5,887 bases of DNA from Bacteroidota bacterium (GCA_009936825.1 JAACDV010000305.1:1-5887), one strand, 5' to 3'; numbered from the stretch's first letter, positions 1 to 5,887 are shown. Program-made: numbers and translations. Notes: a model not told the origin generated them from the letters alone.

Positions 1-1256
1 AAGCCCAGCTTAGCAGCTTCTTTCAAGCGTGCATCGGCCTGTGCAACCTGCCGCAATTCAGAGGACAAAGCGACCTCACCGAAAAACCCGCTTCGCGGCG
101 GGGCAGGGCGTCCGCAAACCGAAGATATCAGCGCAGCGGCGACGGCAAGATCCGCTGCCGTTTCGGAAATTTTCAGCCCGCCAGCCACATTCAGAAAAAT
201 ATCACGTCCGGATAAAGGCACACCGCACCGCGCTTCCAGAACGGCGGTCAGCATTGCCAGACGGCTGCTGTCCCACCCAACGACATTACGCCGCGGTGAG
301 GCCAGCGTTGACGGGGCAACCAATGCCTCAATCTCAACCAGAACCGGGCGGCTACCCTCAATTCCCGCAAACACAACCGCGCCGGTTACTTCATCCCGCC
401 GGTCTGCCAGAAACAGCTCGGACGGGTTCGGAACTTCGGAAAGTCCAGCCTCAACCATCTCAAAAACACCAATTTCGTCAGTGGCGCCAAAGCGGTTTTT
501 CACACTCCGCAAAATGCGAAAATGGTGCGATCTGTCACCTTCAAAATACAGAACAGTATCAACCATATGTTCAAGAACGCGCGGACCGGCAATCGCGCCA
601 TCCTTGGTTACGTGCCCCACAATCAGCAGCGCAACATCATGCAGTTTTGCCGCACGAATTAATTCCTGAGCAGTGGCGCGAACCTGACTAACTGTTCCGG
701 GGGCCGAATCAAGGGGCGGTAAAAACATCGTCTGAATCGAATCGATCACCACAACATCGGGGCCGTCCGGCCCGCCAACGGATGCGGCGATATCAGCAGC
801 ATTTGTGGTGGTGGCAAGGTCAACATCGGCATTGGCAAGGCCAAGGCGGCGCGCCCGCATGCGCACCTGATCGGCCGATTCCTCACCGGAAATATAGGCA
901 ATGCGCTTGCCGCCATCCGCCAGACGGCAGACCAACTGTAACAGCAAGGTGGATTTGCCAATGCCGGGATCGCCCCCGATTAGCGTTGCCGACCCTTTGA
1001 CCAGACCGCCACCGGCAACGCGGTCAAATTCTCCAAGACCGGTTTTCATGCGCGGTGGTGGGGGGGCGTCATCGCTTTGTGCTAGAGGTTGCAGATCCAC
1101 CCTGCGCCCGGATATGCGTTTGCCCGGGCCGGACGGTGCCTCAACGCGCTCTTCGACCAGCGTGTTCCACGCCATGCAATGATCGCAGCGCCCGGTCCAT
1201 TTCGGGTGCGCGCCGCCGCATTCCTGACAGACATATGATCTTGACGGTTTGGCCAT
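1..1256 (-). CDS. radA: DNA repair protein RadA (Sms), 3' end cut by window edge
   Basis: RadA is a RecA-like ATPase that acts in the cytoplasm on recombination intermediates and promotes branch migration. I translated 418 uninterrupted codons from the ATG at 1256; the frame stays open to base 1. A four-cysteine zinc finger opens the protein (C10-x2-C13 and C24-x2-C27). The Walker A motif GDPGIGKS lies at 95-102 and a Walker B-like VVVIDS at 168-173. The RadA-specific KNRFG motif is at 253-257. The C-terminal Lon-protease-like domain is recognisable by DIFLNVAGG followed by ETAADLAVAAAL. The family is usually about 450-460 residues, so some 40 residues are missing, through truncation at the window edge and not decay. 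The start ATG shares its A with the mlaF stop (TGATG), and an AAAGG lies about 8 bases upstream inside mlaF, which suggests translational coupling. Identification is firm. Confidence 0.96.
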   Translation of the reverse strand, partial: MAKPSRSYVCQECGGAHPKWTGRCDHCMAWNTLVEERVEAPSGPGKRISGRRVDLQPLAQSDDAPPPPRMKTGLGEFDRVAGGGLVKGSATLIGGDPGIGKSTLLLQLVCRLADGGKRIAYISGEESADQVRMRARRLGLANADVDLATTTNAADIAASVGGPDGPDVVVIDSIQTMFLPPLDSAPGTVSQVRATAQELIRAAKLHDVALLIVGHVTKDGAIAGPRVLEHMVDTVLYFEGDRSHHFRILRSVKNRFGATDEIGVFEMVEAGLSEVPNPSELFLADRRDEVTGAVVFAGIEGSRPVLVEIEALVAPSTLASPRRNVVGWDSSRLAMLTAVLEARCGVPLSGRDIFLNVAGGLKISETAADLAVAAALISSVCGRPAPPRSGFFGEVALSSELRQVAQADARLKEAAKLG

Positions 1257-2056
1257 CAACCGGCCTTTGCCTCGGCTTTGGCCGCGATGGTCAACGGGCC
1301 GTCAGCATGGCCGTGAACGAATTGATCAACTTCGGGAATGCCCGAATGATCCATCTTTGACGCTGGTCCGCACCATATAATCACGCCGTTATGAACCATG
1401 GCGACCTTGTCGGCGATACGGCGCACCGACGACATATCATGGCTGATTGTCACCGCAGTCGCGCCTAGCCTGCGCACCGAGTCTATAATCAGCCGGTCAA
1501 TTACCCCGCCGGTAATCGGATCGAGACCCGATGTTGGCTCATCAAAAAGCAGAACTTCCGGTTTGTCGGCGATGGCGCGGGCTAGGGCAACGCGCTTTTG
1601 CATACCGCCCGATAATTCAGCTGGATATTGATCAATCACATGCGCTGCCAGCCCAAGCTGGGTAATGGTCTCGGCGGCATGATCGCGGGCTTGATTGCGT
1701 GAGATATGTTCGCGTTGACGCAGTCTAAAGGTCACATTCTCCCAGATTGGCAACGAGTCAAACAGCGCGCCAAACTGAAAAGTCATGCCAAAGCGCTGGC
1801 GCATTGCCTCAATATCGGCGCGGCTGGCCCCGATCAACTCGTGCCCGTCAACGGTGATCGATCCGCCATCGGCTTGCAGCAATCCCAGAAGGCATTTTAG
1901 GGTGACAGACTTACCGCATCCCGACGTGCCAATGATGGCAAGCGATTCCTCGGGCGCCACGCTTAGATCGACACCGCGCAAAACATGCTTGTCGCCAAAG
2001 GATTTGGTCACTCCAGCCATTTGTATTTTTGCCATTGGTTCGGTTTTTTGTGCCAT
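1256..2056 (-). CDS. mlaF: MlaF-type ABC transporter ATP-binding protein
   Basis: This is the ATPase of an MlaFEDB-like phospholipid transporter, on the cytoplasmic face of the inner membrane and expected to drive the MlaE permease encoded just upstream. In the 266-residue reading, Walker A GTSGCGKS is at 43-50, the Q-loop Gln at 94 (FQFGALFDSL, typical of MlaF), the signature LSGGMQ at 148-153, Walker B VLLFDEP at 168-174, the D-loop SGLD at 176-179 and the switch His at 206. The tail with HGHADGP is also MlaF-like. An in-frame GTG at 2068 would add four residues and directly abut the mlaE stop. I chose the ATG at 2056 because AGGTGG (2065-2070) sits 8 bases before it. A further ATG at 2035 is less well placed. 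All catalytic motifs are intact. The pairing with MlaE is seen; the phospholipid role is inferred from the family. Confidence 0.95.
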   Translation of the reverse strand: MAQKTEPMAKIQMAGVTKSFGDKHVLRGVDLSVAPEESLAIIGTSGCGKSVTLKCLLGLLQADGGSITVDGHELIGASRADIEAMRQRFGMTFQFGALFDSLPIWENVTFRLRQREHISRNQARDHAAETITQLGLAAHVIDQYPAELSGGMQKRVALARAIADKPEVLLFDEPTSGLDPITGGVIDRLIIDSVRRLGATAVTISHDMSSVRRIADKVAMVHNGVIIWCGPASKMDHSGIPEVDQFVHGHADGPLTIAAKAEAKAG

Positions 2057-2064
2057 GCGCGTGT

Positions 2065-2070
2065 CCACCT
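2065..2070 (-). promoter_or_regulatory. Ribosome-binding site deciding the mlaF start
   Basis: AGGTGG overlaps the last two bases of the mlaE TAG stop (2069-2071) and lies 8 bases before the ATG at 2056. This spacing favours the ATG over the GTG at 2068, which would lie within the same sequence. It also suggests that translation of mlaF is coupled to termination on mlaE. Confidence 0.6.
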
Positions 2071-2842
2071 AACCGAAAAATAGCGCGGTGACGAGGTAAT
2101 TGGAAATCAGGATCAAGATCGATGACGAGACCACCGCATTGGTGGTTGCCCGGCCAACCCCTTCGGCGCCGCGTCCCGAATGATAGCCATGATAACACCC
2201 CATCAGGGCAATTAGGAAACCAAACACAGCCGCCTTGATTAATCCGAGTGTTACGTCAGACATCTCCAAATATTCCAGCGTGCGCGACAGATAGATCGCC
2301 GGGTTAAATCCAAGCCGAAAAACGCCAACCAGATAACCGCCAAAAACGCCGATCAGATCACCGACCAACACCAGAAACGGCAGGCATATGGTTCCCGCAA
2401 CAATGCGCGGCGCAACAAGATACTGCATCGGGCGCGTCGATAGCGTGTCCAGTGCATCAATCTGATCGGTTACCCGCATCGTCCCAATTTCAGCTGCCAT
2501 CGAAGCGCCAATTCGGCCGGCAACCATCAGTCCCGCCAGAACCGGCCCAAGTTCGCGTGTAACGGAAAGCACAACTACCGTGGCAACCGTATCCTCAGCC
2601 GAAAACCGGGCAAAACCTGTATAGGATTGCAGCGCCAGCACCATCCCGGAAAAAAGCGTTGTCAGCCCGACGACGGGAAGCGAGTAATATCCAATATCAA
2701 TGATTTGCCGCAGCAGTTGGCGCCAGTAATAGGGCGGCATAAAGGTCCAGCGTACCGCCGCGCCGGTAAACAGGGACAACCGGCCTATTGCCGCCAGAAA
2801 GGCAAGGCTTGTTTGACCAATATTTTGCAGAAACCCGATCAT
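2069..2842 (-). CDS. mlaE: MlaE-type ABC transporter permease
   Basis: This inner-membrane permease of the MlaE/YrbE family has 257 residues, the usual length. The family hallmark is plain: RELGPVLAGLMVAGRIGA (96-113), then AAEIGTMRVTDQIDAL (116-131) and YLVAPR (141-146). The conserved segment near the C-terminus starts at GCYHGYHSGRGAEGVGRAT (215-233). Hydrophobic stretches near 55-71, 86-108, 147-175, 200-216 and 237-256 fit the multi-pass fold, and the N-terminal 30 residues resemble the amphipathic interface helix of MlaE. The ATG at 2842 has AGG 6 bases upstream (2849-2851). In the Mla system MlaE dimerises, binds MlaF, and moves phospholipid together with an MCE protein (MlaD). No mlaD, mlaB or mlaC lies in this window, so its partner must be encoded elsewhere. 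The gene probably has its own promoter in the 163-base gap after alr. Confidence 0.94.
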   Translation of the reverse strand: MIGFLQNIGQTSLAFLAAIGRLSLFTGAAVRWTFMPPYYWRQLLRQIIDIGYYSLPVVGLTTLFSGMVLALQSYTGFARFSAEDTVATVVVLSVTRELGPVLAGLMVAGRIGASMAAEIGTMRVTDQIDALDTLSTRPMQYLVAPRIVAGTICLPFLVLVGDLIGVFGGYLVGVFRLGFNPAIYLSRTLEYLEMSDVTLGLIKAAVFGFLIALMGCYHGYHSGRGAEGVGRATTNAVVSSSILILISNYLVTALFFG

Positions 2843-2924
2843 TCGTAACCTGACGTTGGCCTAGCCGCCCCTGATGGAACGAGGCGTGTTGCCCCTCAAT
2901 TTATGCCCCGATTTCCATGTTTTT

Positions 2925-2936
2925 ACCATAGCAAAT
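2925..2936 (-). promoter_or_regulatory. Putative extended -10 promoter element before mlaE
   Basis: On the minus strand this reads ATTTGCTATGGT. It contains a TGn-TATGGT arrangement resembling an extended -10, and a GCTA core like that reported for alphaproteobacterial -10 boxes. The same 12 bases occur upstream of dnaB (5786-5797). Here it lies 82 bases before the mlaE start, after the alr stop, where a new transcription unit would begin. I see no convincing -35 at the usual distance. That it is a promoter is inference from position and recurrence. Confidence 0.45.
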
Positions 2937-2949
2937 ACCGACAAATACT

Positions 2950-2967
2950 GATCATCGGCAGATCATC
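2950..2967. repeat. Paired GATGATC direct repeat, possible operator upstream of mlaE
   Basis: On the minus strand GATGATC occurs twice (2961-2967 and 2950-2956), separated by TGCC, so the copies are 11 bases apart, about one helical turn. The first copy is also the core of an 11-base palindrome CAGATGATCTG (2959-2969). The pair sits just upstream of the putative -10 and covers the expected -35 position. A regulator-binding site is possible; no regulator can be named from the sequence. Confidence 0.3.
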
Positions 2968-3002
2968 TGATTTTTGGGTCCGGACTAGGGTGTAAAATAG
3001 CT

Positions 3003-3025
3003 GCCTTATCCGGCCTGATAAAGGC
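3003..3025 (-). terminator. Weak hairpin over the alr stop codon
   Basis: On the minus strand GCCTTTATC and GATAAGGC can pair with one bulged base around the loop AGGCCG; the TAA stop of alr lies in the 3' arm. Only a poor T-stretch (TATTTT) follows. It could act as a weak terminator or as a 3' end stabiliser between alr and mlaE. A typical intrinsic terminator is not present, so some readthrough into mlaE is likely. Confidence 0.3.
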
Positions 3026-4202
3026 GGCGAGGGCGCTGGCCAAGCTGGGTTAGAATCTCATACCCGATTGTTCCTGCATCAGCCGCCATTTGGGTAAGAT
3101 CGTAATGCGGGCCCAAAAGGGTGGCAACCGGACTGCTATTAAAAACATCTTCGTTAATATCGGTTATATCAACGGTTATTGTATCCATCGAAATCCGCCC
3201 GATTACCGGCGCAATCTGGCCGCCAATTTCAACGCGGCCTTTGCCGCCAAGCGTGCGGGGATATCCATCTGCATAGCCAACGCCAATTGTCGCAATTCGC
3301 GAGCTACGGTGCAGGATATGTGTGCCGTTATATCCAACCGCCTCTCCAGCAGCAGCCCGCCGGTTTTGAAGAATGCGAGCCTGCCATTGAACCACCGGGG
3401 TCAGCATCTTCACATGGTTGGCCTCTGCTGATGTAACGGCGATGCCCGACGGATGCATGCCGTAAAGGGCAATGCCTGGCCGGGTCATGTCGAAATGATA
3501 CTCGGGCCCCAGAAAAATACCGCCGCTATTGGCAAGACTGCACGGCGTATCGGGCAGGAGTTTGCGCAGGGCATTGAACGCGTCAAGCTGGGTTTTATTA
3601 CTGGCCGCCAGCGCATCTTCAGACGATGTGAGATGACTCATCAGCCAGTAAAGATCCAGCCCGTCCAGCGTTTTGATGGTGCTATTGGCATCTTTGGTTA
3701 TCGCCTCAACCAGCCAGTCAGCCTCACCTGCATCAAGCCCCAACCGCGACATGCCGGTATCAATATGCAATGCCGCCGGAATGGGAGCCTCGCGCTTGTT
3801 AGCGAATTTGGTTAAACGCAGGAGTTGCTCAAGACTGTTAATCGCAGGGGTGATTCTGTAGGCGAGGAAATCATCTTCCTGACCAGCATGACACCCGCCA
3901 AGCGCAATAATCTGGGGCTCATTATTAGTCTGACGGTCACCAAAACCATGATCATTAAGCGCGCCGCGAAGCACCACAGCTTCATTCAGCGCCATTACAA
4001 AAAATATCTCACACCCTGAGGCGGCAAGGGCAGGGGCAATCTGCGCCGCACCAAGACCATAGGCATCGGCCTTTACCACTGCCGCCGTCTTTACCACTGC
4101 CGTCTTTCTTGTCCTGCCCGTCAGCGCATCGAGGGCCTTCCAATTGGCGGTGATGGCCGCTTTGTTGATGATAATACAGCTGTCAGACGTGGAAAATTCC
4201 AT
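3006..4202 (-). CDS. alr: Alanine racemase (PLP-dependent)
   Basis: This cytoplasmic enzyme interconverts L- and D-alanine with pyridoxal phosphate and supplies D-alanine for peptidoglycan. In the 398-residue reading, the PLP lysine is K44 in VVKADAYG. HIDTGMSRLG is at 146-155, LMSHL at 187-191, LANSGG at 223-228 and RPGIALYG at 241-248. The catalytic tyrosine is Y291 (VGYNGTH), followed by GYADGY (Y310) and GRISMD (335-340). The fold is thus complete: TIM barrel, then C-terminal beta domain. A TTG at 4226 overlapping the dnaB stop would add eight residues, but the ATG at 4202 has a purine-rich AAGAGAG upstream and puts the first strand at the usual distance. The protein is somewhat longer than the common 360-375 residues, partly through an extra loop near residues 83-96 and a small duplication before K44. 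It lies 20 bases after dnaB and is probably co-transcribed with it. Confidence 0.96.
   Translation of the reverse strand: MEFSTSDSCIIINKAAITANWKALDALTGRTRKTAVVKTAAVVKADAYGLGAAQIAPALAASGCEIFFVMALNEAVVLRGALNDHGFGDRQTNNEPQIIALGGCHAGQEDDFLAYRITPAINSLEQLLRLTKFANKREAPIPAALHIDTGMSRLGLDAGEADWLVEAITKDANSTIKTLDGLDLYWLMSHLTSSEDALAASNKTQLDAFNALRKLLPDTPCSLANSGGIFLGPEYHFDMTRPGIALYGMHPSGIAVTSAEANHVKMLTPVVQWQARILQNRRAAAGEAVGYNGTHILHRSSRIATIGVGYADGYPRTLGGKGRVEIGGQIAPVIGRISMDTITVDITDINEDVFNSSPVATLLGPHYDLTQMAADAGTIGYEILTQLGQRPRRLYQAG
4074..4106 (-). repeat. In-frame tandem micro-duplication within alr
   Basis: Read on the minus strand, a 15-base copy (4092-4106, encoding KTAVV) is followed directly by an 18-base copy (4074-4091, encoding KTAAVV). 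The copies differ only by a 3-base GCG insertion, and the catalytic lysine codon comes next. The result is two VVK steps in a row, with K38 as an extra lysine six residues before the PLP lysine K44. Confidence 0.8.
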
Positions 4203-4222
4203 CAGGCTCTCTTTTGGCGCGA

Positions 4223-5779
4223 TCAATAGCCTTCGGGAAGGGCAGCGCTGTCTTTCAAATCACTGAAATGCGTGAACCGCTTTTCAAAATGCACATTGAC
4301 CGAGCCGGTGGGACCGTGTCGTTGCTTGGCGATGATAACTTCAGCCTTATTTTCGGCGGCTTGAAGGCGGGCCATGAAGGTATCATTCTTCAGGTTGAAC
4401 TGCTCATCAGACTCGCGGATATCGCGCTCAGGTTCTTTTTTGCTGAGGTAATATTCCTCGCGGTAGAGGAAAATCACCACATCGGCGTCCTGCTCGATTG
4501 ACCCTGATTCGCGAAGATCAGCCAGATTTGGCCGCTTATCCTCACGCTGTTCAACCGCGCGCGACAACTGCGATAGCGCCAACACCGGTACATCCAGTTC
4601 CTTGGCGATGCCTTTTAGCGTTCGACTGATGTTAGAGATTTCCTGAACGCGGTTTTCGGGGCGTTGGCCAAGTTGGGCGGTTAGCAACTGCAAATAATCA
4701 ACAACGATAAGCCCAAGACCACCGGTGCGTTTCATCCGGCGGGCACGGCTGGCAACCTGCGATACTGAAAGCGACGGCGTGTCATCAATAAAGAAAGGCG
4801 CAACCGACAACGCGTTACTGGATTCAACGAGCCGGTCAAATTCTTCGCTGTTGAGCTGGCCTTGGCGAATATTGTTCGAGTCTATCTGCGAGCGCTCACT
4901 CAAGATACGCGTGCCGAGCTGTTCAGCCGACATTTCAAGCGAGAAAAAGGCGACAGGTGCGGCAACCTCTCCGGTGCGGGTGGTTGTTGCTGCGTGAAAG
5001 GCCATCGTTGCAGCAAGCGCAGATTTACCCATCGCCGGGCGGCCCGCCAGAATGATCAGATCAGACTTATGAAGCCCCCCCAACAGATTGTTAAGATCGG
5101 TCAATCCGGTACTGGTTCCCGACAATTTGCCTTCTGACTTGCGGGCAATATTGGCCTGATTAATAGTCGCGGCAATAACGTTATCAAAGCCGCGAAGACC
5201 AGATCCAGCCTCGCCTTTTTCGGCTAGTTGAAACAGTTTCGCCTCAGCCGTTTCGATCAGCGTGGTGGCGGGAAGGTCAACGTCGGGATGGCCGGCATCA
5301 TTAATTACATCATCCCCGATACGGATCAGCTCACGCCGCAGATGCGTCTCATAAATCGTGTGTGCATAGTCGGGCGCCTGCGCAATGCTGATAACGCCGT
5401 CAGCAAGCTCGCCAAGATATTCCTCAATGCTGCCACCGCCAGTGCCATTCGTTCCGCCCGTACCACTAGCCCCCCCATCAGGACCCTGAGCATCGTCGGC
5501 ACTGGTGAAAAAACTTTTCAGAGTAACCGGATTGGCAAGCTGGCCGCGGTCAATCAACCGCAGCATTGTTGAGAAAATCCGGCCATGCAGAGGGTCATAG
5601 AAATGATCGGCGCGCAGCCGGTCATCGATGCGCTCCATCACGTCATTTTCCAGCAATAATGCCCCGAGAAGATTCTGCTCGGCGGGCAAATTATGCGGCA
5701 TTTGGCGCGTTGCGCCCATCCCCGCCCCTGCATCAACTATGCGAGGGAAGGTTTCAATGTTGGTTGGTTCTTCAGCCAT
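4223..5779 (-). CDS. dnaB: Replicative DNA helicase DnaB
   Basis: DnaB is the hexameric 5'-3' helicase of the replication fork, which also recruits DnaG primase. The 518-residue protein has the N-terminal domain from MPHNLPAEQNLLGALLLEN (27-45) to about 150, with the family motif GQLANPVTLK at 79-88. The linker helix AEAKLFQLAEKG is at 178-189. The RecA-like domain follows: Walker A GRPAMGKSA (246-254), FFSLEMSAEQL (278-288), DDTPSLSV (332-339), Walker B LIVVDYLQL (357-365), ALSQLSR (401-407), LRESGSIEQDAD (422-433) and FLYREEYY (437-444). There is no intein. Walker A ends in Ser where Thr is commoner, a conservative change. A glycine-rich segment (about 97-117) enlarges a short turn of the N-terminal domain. 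The ATG at 5779 has GGTGGG close upstream; the ATG at 5719 (residue 21) is an alternative. alr follows after 20 bases. Confidence 0.97.
   Translation of the reverse strand: MAEEPTNIETFPRIVDAGAGMGATRQMPHNLPAEQNLLGALLLENDVMERIDDRLRADHFYDPLHGRIFSTMLRLIDRGQLANPVTLKSFFTSADDAQGPDGGASGTGGTNGTGGGSIEEYLGELADGVISIAQAPDYAHTIYETHLRRELIRIGDDVINDAGHPDVDLPATTLIETAEAKLFQLAEKGEAGSGLRGFDNVIAATINQANIARKSEGKLSGTSTGLTDLNNLLGGLHKSDLIILAGRPAMGKSALAATMAFHAATTTRTGEVAAPVAFFSLEMSAEQLGTRILSERSQIDSNNIRQGQLNSEEFDRLVESSNALSVAPFFIDDTPSLSVSQVASRARRMKRTGGLGLIVVDYLQLLTAQLGQRPENRVQEISNISRTLKGIAKELDVPVLALSQLSRAVEQREDKRPNLADLRESGSIEQDADVVIFLYREEYYLSKKEPERDIRESDEQFNLKNDTFMARLQAAENKAEVIIAKQRHGPTGSVNVHFEKRFTHFSDLKDSAALPEGY
5429..5491 (-). 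other. Glycine-rich low-complexity segment within DnaB
   Basis: Residues 97-117 of DnaB are almost wholly Gly, Ser, Thr, Asn and Asp (GGASGTGGTNGTGGGS at 102-117). They fall where other DnaB proteins have a short GG turn between the NPVTLK helix and the EYLGELA helix. The frame is intact on both sides, so this is an expanded flexible loop and not a frameshift. A run of seven G (5470-5476) lies in it. Confidence 0.75.
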
Positions 5780-5785
5780 AATCCC

Positions 5786-5797
5786 ACCATAGCAAAT
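5786..5797 (-). promoter_or_regulatory. Putative extended -10 promoter element before dnaB
   Basis: This is ATTTGCTATGGT on the minus strand, an exact copy of the 12-mer upstream of mlaE, in an AT-rich stretch (5790-5812). If TATGGT is the -10 hexamer, transcription would start at or next to the A of the annotated ATG (5779). That implies either a leaderless message or a start at the downstream ATG 5719. A TTAACA lies upstream (5816-5821), but its distance does not suit TATGGT. The promoter role is inferred. Confidence 0.4.
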
Positions 5798-5833
5798 TAT
5801 TTTGAATTGCCTGCCTGTTAAGGTTGCGGGGAA

Positions 5834-5842
5834 TGGGGATAA
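5834..5842 (-). promoter_or_regulatory. DnaA-box-like 9-mer upstream of dnaB
   Basis: TTATCCCCA on the minus strand differs at one base from the classical DnaA box TTATCCACA. It lies 55 bases upstream of the dnaB start, where DnaA could modulate the helicase gene. It is a single copy with a mismatch in the conserved CACA part, so chance is a real alternative. Confidence 0.25.
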
Positions 5843-5872
5843 GTGTAGTTTTTTGGAAGCCAGTACTCTCGC

Positions 5873-5887
5873 AAATAAAAAAGCCGG
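5873..5887 (-). terminator. Probable tail of an upstream intrinsic terminator, cut by the edge
   Basis: On the minus strand the window opens with CCGGC followed by six T, an A and three T. This looks like the 3' arm and U-tract of an intrinsic terminator whose 5' arm lies beyond the right edge. It would end the gene before dnaB and fits dnaB having its own promoter. The pairing arm cannot be seen. Confidence 0.4.

Noticed and set aside
29..691. Long plus-strand reading frame of 220 codons
   Set aside because: It lies antisense to radA, whose motifs are unmistakable. Its translation is rich in Arg, Pro and Gln with no domain, as expected of a shadow frame.
746..961. Minus-strand 71-codon frame within radA
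   Set aside because: It is out of frame with radA on the same strand and overlaps the Walker A region; the radA frame explains the sequence.
1..1256. Possibility that radA is broken or a pseudogene
   Set aside because: Codon-by-codon reading from 1256 to base 1 shows no stop or frameshift and all motifs are in order; it only lacks its end because the window stops.
2057..2068. GTG start for mlaF abutting the mlaE stop
   Set aside because: The AGGTGG that would serve as ribosome-binding site overlaps this GTG, whereas it is ideally spaced for the ATG at 2056.
4203..4226. TTG start for alr overlapping the dnaB stop
   Set aside because: It is possible, but the ATG at 4202 has a better upstream purine stretch and gives the usual N-terminal length before the first strand.
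4214..4501. Plus-strand 95-codon frame over the dnaB 3' end
   Set aside because: It is antisense to conserved DnaB sequence, with no recognisable product or ribosome-binding site.
5816..5821. TTAACA as a -35 box for dnaB
   Set aside because: It is one base from TTGACA, but it is about 24 bases from TATGGT and only 14 from the alternative AATAAT, so neither spacing is good.
1..5887. Mobile elements, CRISPR arrays, tRNA or riboswitch
   Set aside because: No transposase, long inverted repeats, spaced repeats, cloverleaf or leader aptamer was visible; genes cover nearly all of the window.

Overview
The window holds five protein genes, all on the minus strand, in the order dnaB, alr, mlaE, mlaF, radA (transcribed from right to left). 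The proteins read as alphaproteobacterial: the DnaB N-terminus, a two-gene MlaE/MlaF pair, and dnaB-alr followed by radA. Base composition is moderate (roughly 53% GC by eye). A marine or Rhodospirillales-like alphaproteobacterium is plausible, but that placement is inference from protein style and gene order. No rRNA, tRNA, CRISPR array, insertion sequence or phage gene is visible.

Layout from right to left. The right edge (about 5780-5887) is a non-coding leader. It carries what looks like the tail of a terminator from an upstream gene outside the window, a DnaA-box-like 9-mer and a promoter-like 12-mer just before dnaB. dnaB (replicative helicase) is followed after about 20 bases by alr (alanine racemase). 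A 163-base gap (2843-3005) follows, with a weak hairpin over the alr stop, paired GATGATC repeats and a second exact copy of the 12-mer found before dnaB. Then comes a tightly packed block: mlaE (ABC permease), mlaF (ABC ATPase, with its ribosome-binding site inside the mlaE stop codon) and radA (stop and start share one base). radA runs off the left edge, lacking its last few dozen residues.

The likely model is two transcription units, dnaB-alr and mlaE-mlaF-radA, each starting at a copy of the shared 12-mer. The jobs are housekeeping: replication-fork unwinding, D-alanine supply for peptidoglycan, phospholipid traffic to or from the outer membrane, and recombination-intermediate processing. 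I see no convincing new multi-gene system. The points worth a second look are small: the duplicated promoter-like 12-mer, a glycine-rich insertion in the DnaB N-terminal domain, an in-frame micro-duplication beside the catalytic lysine of Alr, and an MlaFE pair with no MCE-domain partner beside it.
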